Source of the DNA: Alsobacter sp046349155
GTDB lineage: Bacteria; Pseudomonadota; Alphaproteobacteria; Rhizobiales; Beijerinckiaceae
DNA: 64,000 bases
Direction of reading: 5' to 3'
Assembly (NCBI GenBank): GCA_046349155.1
Contig: JAXMCW010000003.1
Coordinates: 620,001 to 684,000, forward strand
Part shown: positions 1 to 6,916 of the stretch, one piece after another
Layout: each line of letters begins with the position of its first letter
How positions within the stretch are numbered: the first letter of the stretch is position 1
Position numbers and translations under genes: made by a program
Notes under the pieces: model-generated
Databases searched by the model: none
The model's input: the letters and a program-made list of their open reading frames with translations, nothing else
What the model was told of the DNA's origin: nothing

Positions 1-237
1 CTGAACCGGGCGGACTTCCGCACCGACCCCTATTTCGGCTTCGCCGTGCCGACCTCGGTGCCCGGCGTGGAGCCGCACATCCTCTACCCCGTCAAGACCT
101 GGGCCTCGAAGGCCGAGTTCGCCGAGACGGCCAAGAGGCTCGTCGGCATGTTCCAGGCCAACTTCGAGAAGTTCGAGCAGCACGTCGACGCCGACGTGCG
201 CGCCGCCGCCCCCGCGAGCCAGCTCGCGGCGCAGTAG
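1..237 (+). CDS. pckA: Phosphoenolpyruvate carboxykinase (ATP), C-terminal part
   Basis: The window opens inside this gene; only the last 78 codons and the TAG stop are visible. The enzyme converts oxaloacetate and ATP to phosphoenolpyruvate, CO2 and ADP in cytoplasmic gluconeogenesis. The visible tail has the family pattern of a P-T-x-x-P-G-V segment, then I-L-Y-P-V-K-T-W, and an amphipathic helix ending M-F-x-x-N-F-x-K-F, as at the end of bacterial ATP-type PckA. The catalytic and P-loop regions lie upstream of the window, so the call rests on C-terminal similarity alone. A stem-loop follows 29 bases after the stop. Confidence 0.85.
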   Translation: MNRADFRTDPYFGFAVPTSVPGVEPHILYPVKTWASKAEFAETAKRLVGMFQANFEKFEQHVDADVRAAAPASQLAAQ

Positions 238-266
238 GCCCACCGCTCGTCCCGCCTGACGGCGAG

Positions 267-296
267 GCGATCCAGCCCGGGGGCGGGTTGGATCGC
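267..296 (+). terminator. Stem-loop downstream of pckA (terminator-like)
   Basis: A 13-bp stem (267-279 with 284-296; one G-U wobble) closes a four-G loop. It starts 29 bases after the pckA stop. No U-run follows, so it may be an mRNA-stabilising 3' hairpin or a weak terminator rather than a classical intrinsic one. Confidence 0.5.
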
Positions 297-396
297 TTCG
301 TCGTGCGTGGAGGCCGAGCCAGGCGAGGGTCCCGCGCGCGCTCCCTGCTTGCGAGCCGCGGCAAAGCCATCCGCCCTCCTGGCCCGGCATGCCCCG

Positions 397-429
397 GGTG
401 GCGTCGCCGCTCCACCTCTCGCCATGACG
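397..429 (+). repeat. Degenerate copy of dispersed short palindromic repeat
   Basis: This stretch reads GGTGGCGTCGCCGCTCC then CTCTCGCCATGACG. It resembles the better copies at 38116-38149 and 63554-63588 (GGAT-x-GCTTCGTCGC ... CTCGCxATGA). Several positions are lost, so this is a probable decayed copy, not a certain one. Confidence 0.35.
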
Positions 430-934
430 AGCGGCCGGGACGATCGGCCAGGACGGGAGGGGACGCGGGTCGCGATGCCAGCACCACGAGCCCCGGGCCC
501 ATGGACCGGAGCGGGGCGCTGCGCGAAGAGGGGGCGCGGAGCGGCGGGTCTGTCGACCCCGCGCGGAGGCGGGGCAGGGGTGGGATGGCCGCAGGCCTCG
601 GGCCTGCGCCGCTCCGCGTGGCGTTGTCGCCGGAAGCCCGTGCCAGGGACTGCGCCCCCGGCCGCCCTGCGGTGCGGACCGGACCCCGGCGTCCCGTCAG
701 ACCGGGCCTGAACCCAGCCCTCCCGGCCGCCACCCTCCCCCACGCTTGCCGACGCTGCAGACGCCCCGTGCGGGGGAGGCGGGAGGAGTTATAGGAATTT
801 TTTCTGCGTCGTCAAGGGAGAACTCTTCGGAGTTTGCGCAGGGTCGGGGCTTACGCCAACGCCGCGCAACGGCAGGTCACGCCACCGGACCTCCGCGCAC
901 GAGCAGCCCTCCCGGGACGACACGCGGGGAGCGC

Positions 935-1423
935 TCAGCCTCGCGCGAAGAGGCAGCTTGTCTCTGTTCCCAGATCAGTTTCAGGAAATTGTCTCCAATG
1001 GGAACCGGTCCAAAGGATTTTTCCTGAAAAGCAGTGTTGGTCTTCGTACCTCACGAACAAGACGAGGCGACTATTCTTCCTGTAACGAAAATCCGTGTTG
1101 CCGACCGGTTCATGTGCCAGGCTCGGCTTCATCATTCCTGTCCTGACGTCGACCATGAAGACGAAGAGGCAGCCTGAACCACAGCCCACCTGGATCAGCC
1201 GGTAGTGGCCCGCGAAATTGACTCCCTTCGTCGTCCCATCCCGGATCGCCGTCCTGAACTCATGAAAGGTCCGGTCCTTGCCCAAGGTCGGGCGCGCCGG
1301 GGTGTCCGAGTAGACCGGACCGGCCTTGTATCGCTCGAATACATGGCCCGGCACTGGAATCCGGTCCTGCGCGTGGGCGCTGGCGGACGCGAGGATGGCG
1401 AGTGCGGCCAGGAGTCGTGTCAT
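935..1423 (-). CDS. Small secreted protein of unknown function
   Basis: 162 residues. The start is the ATG at 1423, preceded by AGGGA at good spacing; the longer reading frame upstream would hide the signal peptide. Residues 1-19 form a clear Sec signal (M-T-R, hydrophobic Leu/Ala core, A-H-A cleavage before Q19), so the product should be exported to the periplasm or medium. The mature part has a conserved-looking core F-A-G-H-Y (70-74) followed by G-C-G-S-G-C (80-85), plus C131 and C157, which could form disulfides. I recognise no named family. It stands alone between pckA and pnp, and its 3' half is less GC-rich than its neighbours, which hints at acquisition by transfer. Confidence 0.75.
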   Translation of the reverse strand: MTRLLAALAILASASAHAQDRIPVPGHVFERYKAGPVYSDTPARPTLGKDRTFHEFRTAIRDGTTKGVNFAGHYRLIQVGCGSGCLFVFMVDVRTGMMKPSLAHEPVGNTDFRYRKNSRLVLFVRYEDQHCFSGKILWTGSHWRQFPETDLGTETSCLFARG

Positions 1424-1557
1424 CGTTCCCTGCGCAGGTTGCCGGCTCACGGTGAGGCCGTCGAGCGGAAGCAGCCTTGACGCAGGACAAGCGCCGCAGG
1501 CTCGGCCGTGATTCCAAGGAGAAGGAACCGGCGTGGCCGGCATCCTCGGCCGGCCAT

Positions 1558-1585
1558 AAAAAAGGCGGCCACGAGGGCCGCCTTT
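1558..1585 (-). terminator. Intrinsic terminator of pnp
   Basis: A perfect 10-bp inverted repeat (1561-1570 and 1576-1585, AAAGGCGGCC / GGCCGCCTTT) has a 5-base loop. On the minus strand it runs into a U-tract (A-run at 1558-1563 on the plus strand). It lies about 45 bases past the pnp stop, a textbook factor-independent terminator for the minus-strand transcript. Confidence 0.9.
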
Positions 1586-1628
1586 CGGTCGTTGGCGGGG
1601 CGGACCGCTCGCGGTCCCCCCGAACGCA

Positions 1629-3779
1629 TCACTCGCCAGCGGCGGCCTCGGGCTGGTCGTCGCCCTTCTTCTTCTCCAGGTCCTCGCCGGTCGTCTGGTC
1701 GACGACCTTCATGGAGAGACGGACCTTGCCGCGCTCGTCGAAGCCGAGGAGCTTCACCTTCACCTTGTCGCCCTCCTTGACCACGTCGGTGGTCTTCTGG
1801 ACGCGGTTGGCGGCGAGCTGGCTGATGTGGACGAGGCCGTCCTTGGCGCCGAAGAAGTTCACGAAGGCGCCGAAGTCGGTCGTCTTCACCACCGTGCCGT
1901 CATAGATCATGCCGATCTCGGGCTCGGAGGCGATGGACTTGATCCAGTTCAGCGCTGCCGTGATGGAGGCGAGGTCGGACGAGGCGACCTTCACGGTGCC
2001 GTCGTCGGAAATGTCGACCTTGGCGCCGGTCTTCTCCACGATCTCGCGGATGACCTTGCCGCCCGAGCCGATGACCTCGCGGATCTTGTCCGTGGGGATC
2101 TTGATCGTCTCGATGCGCGGGGCGTACTGGCCGAGCTCCTGGCGGGCGCCCGACAGGCCCTTGGCCATCTCGCCGAGGATGTGGATGCGGCCTTCCTGCG
2201 CCTGGTGCAGCGCGACCCGCATGATCTCCTCGGTGATGCCGGCGATCTTGATGTCCATCTGCAGCGACGTCACGCCGTTCTGCGTGCCGGCCACCTTGAA
2301 GTCCATGTCGCCGAGATGGTCCTCGTCGCCGAGGATGTCGGAGAGCACCGCGTAGCGCTCGCCCTCGAGGATGAGGCCCATCGCGATGCCCGCCACCGGC
2401 GAGCGCAGCGGCACGCCGGCGTCCATCAGCGCGAGCGAGGAGCCGCAGACCGTGGCCATGGAGGAGGAGCCGTTGCTCTCGGTGATCTCCGAGACGAGGC
2501 GGATCGTGTAGGGGAACTCGTGGTGGGGCGGCAGCATCGGGCGGATGGCGCGCCAGGCGAGCTTGCCGTGGCCGATCTCGCGGCGGCCGGGCGAACCCAT
2601 GCGGCCGGTCTCGCCCACGCTATAGGGCGGGAAGTTGTAGTGGAGGAGGAACGTCTCCTTGTAGGTGCCCTCGAGGGAGTCGATGAACTGCTCGTCGTCG
2701 CCCGTGCCCAGCGTCGCGACCACGAGGGCCTGCGTCTCGCCGCGGGTGAAGAGGGCGGAGCCATGGGTGCGCGGCAGCATTCCGGCCTCGGCCACGATGG
2801 GACGCACGGTACGCACGTCGCGCCCGTCGATGCGCTTGCCCGTGTCGAGGATGTTCCAGCGCACGATCTTGGCCTCGGCGTCCTTGAACACCGTGGCGAC
2901 GAGGTTCTTGTCCAGCGGGTTCTCGACCCCCTCGCCGCAGAGCGCAGCGACGACCTTGGCCTTGGCGGCGGCCACCTTGTCCTGCCGCTCGGTCTTGGCC
3001 GGGGTGGTGAAGGCATCGCGCAGGTCCGCCTCGACGAGGGCGAGGATGCGCCTCTCGATCTCGGCGTTGTCCGGGGTCTGGAAGTCGCGCGGCTCCTTGG
3101 CGGCGCGCTCGGCCAGCTTGATGATCGCGTCGATCACAGGCTGGAAGCCCTTGTGGCCGTGCATCACGGCCTGGAGCATCACGTCCTCGGGCAGCTCCTT
3201 GGCCTCGGACTCCACCATCAGCACCGCGTCGGCCGTGCCGGCGACGACGAGGTCGAGGGCGCTGTCGGCCATCTCGGGGATGGTGGGGTTGAGGCGCAAC
3301 TGGCCGTTGACGTAGCCGACGCGCGCGGCGCCGACCGGGCCCATGAACGGTACGCCGGACAGGGTGAGGGCGGCCGAGGCGGCGACCATGGCGACGATGT
3401 CGGGATCGTTCTCCAGGTCATGCGACAGCACGGTGACGATGACCTGCGTGTCGTTGCGGTAGCCCTCGACGAAGAGCGGGCGGATCGGGCGGTCGATGAG
3501 GCGAGAGACGAGCGTCTCCTTCTCGGTCGGCCGGCCCTCGCGCTTGAAGTAGCCGCCGGGAATGCGGCCGGCCGCGAAGGCCTTTTCCTGGTAGTTGACG
3601 GTGAGCGGGAAGAAATCCACGCCCGGCTTCGGGTCCCGGGCGGAGACGACGGTGGCGAGGACCGTGGTCTCGCCATAGGTGGCGAGCACGGCGCCGTCGG
3701 CCTGGCGGGCGATCTTGCCCGTCTCGAGGGAGAGCTTGCGGCCCGCCCAGGTCAGTTCCACACGTTGCACATCGAACAT
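1629..3779 (-). CDS. pnp: Polyribonucleotide nucleotidyltransferase (PNPase)
   Basis: 716 residues, the usual length. This 3'-to-5' phosphorolytic exoribonuclease is the degradosome-type enzyme of mRNA turnover. It has two RNase PH-like domains, then a KH domain around residues 555-610 (core I-G-S-G-G-K-V-I-R-E-I) and an S1 domain (F-G-A-F-V-N-F ... D-G-L-V-H-I-S) near the C-terminus, ending in an acidic Lys/Glu/Asp tail. The start is ATG 3779, giving the family N-terminus M-F-D-V-Q-R-V-E; the open frame upstream has no homology. It is downstream of rpsO in the same direction, separated by an unusually long gap that contains a large palindrome, and is followed by an intrinsic terminator. Confidence 0.97.
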   Translation of the reverse strand: MFDVQRVELTWAGRKLSLETGKIARQADGAVLATYGETTVLATVVSARDPKPGVDFFPLTVNYQEKAFAAGRIPGGYFKREGRPTEKETLVSRLIDRPIRPLFVEGYRNDTQVIVTVLSHDLENDPDIVAMVAASAALTLSGVPFMGPVGAARVGYVNGQLRLNPTIPEMADSALDLVVAGTADAVLMVESEAKELPEDVMLQAVMHGHKGFQPVIDAIIKLAERAAKEPRDFQTPDNAEIERRILALVEADLRDAFTTPAKTERQDKVAAAKAKVVAALCGEGVENPLDKNLVATVFKDAEAKIVRWNILDTGKRIDGRDVRTVRPIVAEAGMLPRTHGSALFTRGETQALVVATLGTGDDEQFIDSLEGTYKETFLLHYNFPPYSVGETGRMGSPGRREIGHGKLAWRAIRPMLPPHHEFPYTIRLVSEITESNGSSSMATVCGSSLALMDAGVPLRSPVAGIAMGLILEGERYAVLSDILGDEDHLGDMDFKVAGTQNGVTSLQMDIKIAGITEEIMRVALHQAQEGRIHILGEMAKGLSGARQELGQYAPRIETIKIPTDKIREVIGSGGKVIREIVEKTGAKVDISDDGTVKVASSDLASITAALNWIKSIASEPEIGMIYDGTVVKTTDFGAFVNFFGAKDGLVHISQLAANRVQKTTDVVKEGDKVKVKLLGFDERGKVRLSMKVVDQTTGEDLEKKKGDDQPEAAAGE

Positions 3780-4367
3780 CGGACACATCTCTTGCTTGGG
3801 CCGGACCGGCGCCATGAGCAAGACGGCGGGAGGCTCCCTGGTCCGCGCCCCGGCCCGATGGTCGGGACAGGGCTGCGGAAGCCTCCGGCGATCCTGCCAT
3901 GAGCGCCGTGTCGGGCCGGGGTTGCGGAGCCGCGGCACCTCGCCGGGCTCTCGGGCTCCCGTCCCGGCCGGGGCGTCGCCGCGGCGGGGTCGTTCGCTGG
4001 CAGGCCGTCGCCTGCCGGAATACGGAATCCGTGGTTACTCCTCACCCGGGCCCGCCGCCCTCGGGCGGCAGGACCTCCGCCGTGCCTACGCGCCGATGAC
4101 GGCCAAAGCGGGGAGACGGAAGGATGCTGTCCTCGCGTCCCCGCCGTCACGGACGGGAGCGCCGGATTCCGGCGCGGCCGCCGCCGTCGCGGAGGCCGGT
4201 CTCGCGAGCGAGCGGCCTGATCGGATCAGGTCGTTCGCTCTTGCGTCTTTCTCGGGCGTCATCTTGATCCGCCAACCGGCTTCCGCCTGGCGGGATGATG
4301 CGCGACGCGGGCGATGGCCGCCCGCGCATGTGGCAGGCCGGCGCGCCGCGGCGCGCGCGGCTGGCGC
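3780..4367. other. Long rpsO-pnp intergenic region
   Basis: 588 bases with no convincing gene. It holds a 35-bp near-perfect palindrome (4206-4240) and a smaller GC hairpin GCCGCCC-TC-GGGCGGC at 4054-4069. In many bacteria the rpsO-pnp junction carries the pnp promoter and an RNase III/PNPase autoregulatory stem-loop; the position here fits such a role, but this is inference. Confidence 0.55.
4206..4240. promoter_or_regulatory. 35-bp palindrome between rpsO and pnp
   Basis: Its core, CCTGATC-G-GATCAGG (4216-4230), is perfectly self-complementary around one central base. The 10-base flanks GAGCGAGCGG and TCGTTCGCTC extend the pairing with two mismatches that can wobble-pair. It begins about 130 bases past the rpsO stop. 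It could be a processing or attenuation hairpin of the rpsO-pnp transcript, or an operator. Confidence 0.5.
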
Positions 4368-4637
4368 TCAGCGGCGGATGCCGAGGCGCTCGATGAGCTT
4401 GCGGTAGCGCGGCTCGTCCTTGGCCTTCACGTAGTCGAGCAGCGAACGGCGCTGCGACACCATCTTGAGGAGGCCGCGGCGGGAATGGTTGTCCTTGCCG
4501 TGCGTCTTGAAGTGCTCGGTGAGGTTGGCGATCCGTTCGGTCAGGATCGCGACCTGCACCTCGGGGGAGCCGGTGTCGCCCGGCTTGAGGGCGTATTCGG
4601 AGACGAGCGCCTGCTTGCGCTCAGCGGTGATCGACAT
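4368..4637 (-). CDS. rpsO: 30S ribosomal protein S15
   Basis: 89 residues, the normal S15 length. The sequence shows the family signature D-T-G-S-P-E-V-Q near residues 21-28, the H-x-K-D-x-H-S-R-R-G-L segment in the middle and the C-terminal Y-R-K-L-I-x-x-L-G-I-R-R. S15 binds the central domain of 16S rRNA and is a primary assembly protein. It starts at ATG 4637 and lies upstream of pnp on the same strand, the classical arrangement. Confidence 0.98.
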   Translation of the reverse strand: MSITAERKQALVSEYALKPGDTGSPEVQVAILTERIANLTEHFKTHGKDNHSRRGLLKMVSQRRSLLDYVKAKDEPRYRKLIERLGIRR

Positions 4638-5034
4638 CGTCTGATCCTTGTTGTGGGTGGTTCGGGCGGCCGTACCGGGATGTCGTCCAGCACGGTCGAT
4701 GATCGCCGCCGGGGAAAAAGCCTACGACGGCTGCGGGGCTTATACACGAAACCGCGCGGAAGGCTAGGGGGCGGGGGAGAGCCAGTCTCGACCGGGCGTC
4801 GCCCTTTTCACCAACCGATCGAATGCTGTAGCGGCTTGGGCGAGGACAGCGGATCGTCCGGCAAGTTCCGGGGGCGCAGTTCCAGCACCGGGGGCGAACG
4901 GATTTCGAACGGGGTCGATTTTGGCCCCAACCCCAACAAACCCTGAATTGAGCAGTCCGCGTGCGGCCAGGAGCACGCTTTTCGGGCTATCGTGACACGC
5001 CGCTCGGACGGCTGGCACGGCAGGGAGGTTCGCC
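4638..5034. other. Intergenic region between rpsO and the DUF3303 gene (divergent)
   Basis: 397 bases between divergent genes, expected to hold the rpsO and DUF3303 promoters. I see no gene, RNA or clear repeat. The minus-strand open frame across 4764-5051 lacks family features and a Shine-Dalgarno site. No promoter could be fixed by eye. Confidence 0.5.
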
Positions 5035-5337
5035 ATGCTCTTCATGGTCATCGAGCATTTCGAGGGCAGCGACGTGGTCCCCGTCTACCGGCGCCTCGCC
5101 GAGAGCGGACGCGGGCTGCCGGAGGGCCTGCGCTTCGTGGATAGCTGGATGGAAGCCGGCTGCCGGCGCTGCTACCAGCTGATGGAGACCGACGACGCCG
5201 GACTCCTGCAGGACTGGGCGCTGCACTGGCGCGGCTGCGGCGTGAGCTTCGAGATCGTGCCGGTCGTGCCGGCAATCCAGACCAGGATGCGAGCGGAGGC
5301 GATCCTGGCGCGCGAAGGCGCTACATCGCCAAATTGA
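5035..5337 (+). CDS. DUF3303 family protein
   Basis: 100 residues. It begins M-L-F-M-V-I-E-H-F and has the DUF3303 features: a V-Y-R-R-L-A-E-x-G-R-x-L-P-E-G-L segment, D-S-W-x-E, and R-C-Y-Q-L-M-E-T-D-D in the middle, then a W-x-L-H-W-R segment and F-E-I-V-P-V-V near the end. These are small cytoplasmic ferredoxin-like-fold proteins of unknown function. The start is ATG 5035 with GGGAGG about 10 bases upstream. It is convergent with truB and the two stop regions overlap by 17 bases, which is unusual in this otherwise orderly block. Confidence 0.85.
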   Translation: MLFMVIEHFEGSDVVPVYRRLAESGRGLPEGLRFVDSWMEAGCRRCYQLMETDDAGLLQDWALHWRGCGVSFEIVPVVPAIQTRMRAEAILAREGATSPN

Positions 5338-6229
5338 ACACGCGCACCGGCACGAACTCCCCGCGTTCCACCATCCCCACGGCGACCACCACCCCCCCGC
5401 AGGAGGCATAGACCGGGCCGCCTTCGGCGGGGGCGTCGCGGCCGCGCAGGATGACGGACTGGCCGCGGCGGATGCGGGCGGCGGCGTCGCGGTTCATGAC
5501 CACGCAGGGGAGCTCCGTGAGGCCGCCCTCGACGGGAAGCAGCGCCTCGTGCGCCGCCTCGCCCGCCTCCTCCAGCGCCTTCCAGGTCACGGTATCGTCG
5601 AGCGAGAAGGGCCCGACGCGGGTGCGGCGCAAGGCCGTGACATGGCCGAGGCAGCCCAGCGCGCGGCCCATGTCGCGCGCGATGGCGCGGACATAGGTGC
5701 CCTTGCCGCATTCGGCGGCGAAGGTGGCGCTGCCCTCGTCGCGCTCCACGAGCTCGAGCGCGTAGATCTCGACCGGGCGGGACTTGAGCTCCACCGCCTC
5801 GCCGTCGCGGGCGAGGTCGTAGGCGCGCTCGCCGTCGATCTTGATGGCCGAGAAGCGCGGCGGCACCTGCTCGATCACGCCGACGAAGCGGGGCAGCGCG
5901 GCGCGGATCTCGGCCTCGCTCGGGCGGGCCTCGCTGGCGGCGACGACCCGGCCCTCGCTGTCGTCCGTGTCGGTCTCCTCGCCCCACTTCACGGTGAAGC
6001 GGTAGGCCTTCTCACCGTCGACCACGTAGGGCACGGTCTTCGTCGCCTCGCCGAAGGCGAGCGGCAGGATGCCCGAGGCCAGCGGGTCCAGCGTGCCGGC
6101 ATGGCCGGCCTTCTTGGCGTTGAGCAGCCGGCGGACGGCGGAGACCGCATGGGTCGAGGTCATGCCGACGGGCTTGTCGAGCACGATCCAGCCATGCACG
6201 TCGACGCGGTTCCGGCGCGGGGCGTTCAT
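5321..6229 (-). CDS. truB: tRNA pseudouridine(55) synthase TruB
   Basis: 302 residues. It makes pseudouridine at U55 of the T-arm of tRNAs. The catalytic motif G-H-A-G-T-L-D-P-L-A-S-G is near residues 38-50, with the Asp of T-L-D as nucleophile, preceded by D-K-P-V-G-M-T-S. A G-x-x-Y-A-S-C C-terminal segment completes the fold. It follows rbfA with only 4 bases between them, so both are in one transcript of the infB group. Confidence 0.97.
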   Translation of the reverse strand: MNAPRRNRVDVHGWIVLDKPVGMTSTHAVSAVRRLLNAKKAGHAGTLDPLASGILPLAFGEATKTVPYVVDGEKAYRFTVKWGEETDTDDSEGRVVAASEARPSEAEIRAALPRFVGVIEQVPPRFSAIKIDGERAYDLARDGEAVELKSRPVEIYALELVERDEGSATFAAECGKGTYVRAIARDMGRALGCLGHVTALRRTRVGPFSLDDTVTWKALEEAGEAAHEALLPVEGGLTELPCVVMNRDAAARIRRGQSVILRGRDAPAEGGPVYASCGGVVVAVGMVERGEFVPVRVFNLAM

Positions 6230-6233
6230 CGGG

Positions 6234-6662
6234 TCAGGCCTCGCCGTCTTCGTCGTCGTCGGGATCGCGTGGCCTGGCGAGGTCGCGCTGGACCTCCGGA
6301 GAGCGCAGCAAAGCGTCGATCTTGGAGACCTCGTCGAGCCGGTCGTCGAGGCGGAAGCGGATCTCCGGCGCGAACTTCAGGTTCACGCGATGCGCGATCT
6401 CGGTGCGCAGCATGCGGCGGTTCTTTTCCAGCGCGGCGAAGACGGGCTTCTCGCTGGCCCTGTCGTGCAGCGTGACGAAGATCGTCGCGAGCTTGAGGTC
6501 CGGGCTCATGCGCACCTCGGGGATGGTGACGAAGGCGTGCGCGAACACGTCCTCCGGCAGGTCGCCCCGGGCGAGCACCTCGGTCATGGCGTGGCGCACC
6601 AGCTCGCCCACGCGCAATTGACGCTGGGAGGGGCCGGAACGGGCTTCGGTGTGCTTCTTCAT
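6234..6662 (-). CDS. rbfA: 30S ribosome-binding factor RbfA
   Basis: 142 residues. RbfA matures the 5' end of 16S rRNA and helps late 30S assembly and cold adaptation. The N-terminal R-Q-L-R-V-G-E-L-V-R-H segment, S-P-D-L-K-L-A-T-I-F-V in the middle and the F-R-L-D-D-R-L-D-E helix match the KH-like fold; the tail is acidic (D-D-D-E-D). ATG 6662 is preceded by GGGAG at ideal spacing. It sits between infB and truB, but a 254-base gap with a palindromic repeat separates it from infB. Confidence 0.96.
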   Translation of the reverse strand: MKKHTEARSGPSQRQLRVGELVRHAMTEVLARGDLPEDVFAHAFVTIPEVRMSPDLKLATIFVTLHDRASEKPVFAALEKNRRMLRTEIAHRVNLKFAPEIRFRLDDRLDEVSKIDALLRSPEVQRDLARPRDPDDDEDGEA

Positions 6663-6739
6663 GGAGGTCTCCCGACCGGGATCGGACCGGCTCGAGGGTG
6701 GTTCATGGCGGGACGGAAGGTCTTGGCACCCTCCTCGAT

Positions 6740-6878
6740 CCCCTCATCCTGACGAGCATCGCCTCTTGGCGATGGCTCTCGAAGGACGCGGGATTCCAGC
6801 CTGGACGGATGATCGGGGCCAACGACCCCCCTCGTCCTTCGGGACGCCACGCCGCGCATGGCTCCCCAGGATGAGGGG
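6740..6878. repeat. Palindromic intergenic repeat between infB and rbfA
   Basis: A 139-bp element bounded by a perfect 11-bp inverted repeat, CCCCTCATCCT (6740-6750) and AGGATGAGGGG (6868-6878). A second inner inverted pair, 6777-6792 and 6829-6844 (GAAGGACG / CGTCCTTC cores), has two mismatches in 16. The whole can fold into a long cruciform or RNA hairpin. Elements with ends of this kind (CCCTCATCCT ... CGTCCTTCG ... AGGATGAGG) are common between genes in Hyphomicrobiales. Confidence 0.8.
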
Positions 6879-6916
6879 CATTGAGCGACGGCGCGCCGCT
6901 CCGGCCCGGGAAGCGC

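Larger units (their letters stand above)
238..934. other. Gene-poor stretch between pckA and the orphan secreted-protein gene
   Basis: About 700 bases with no credible gene. Open frames on both strands here are Arg/Pro/Gly-rich, lack family features and look like GC-driven chance. Visible content is the hairpin at 267-296, a degenerate copy of a dispersed palindromic repeat near 397-429, and an inverted pair CCTCCCCC / GGGGGAGG at 734-741 and 772-779 followed by a short T-run at 797-803. From about 790 onward the sequence becomes noticeably more AT-rich, continuing into the neighbouring orphan gene. Confidence 0.6.

Noticed and set aside
238..794. Several open frames on both strands after pckA
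   Set aside because: Arg/Pro/Gly-rich with mutual overlap and no homology; typical chance frames in GC-rich DNA.
1827..3902. 691-codon open frame antisense to pnp
   Set aside because: Same reason: the composition is a mirror of pnp and no motif is visible.
4895..4945. TTCGAA-containing stretch resembling a tRNA T-arm
   Set aside because: No acceptor stem, anticodon arm or CCA end can be folded around it.
4764..5051. 95-codon minus-strand frame upstream of the DUF3303 gene
   Set aside because: No Shine-Dalgarno site, no recognisable features, and it overlaps the DUF3303 start.
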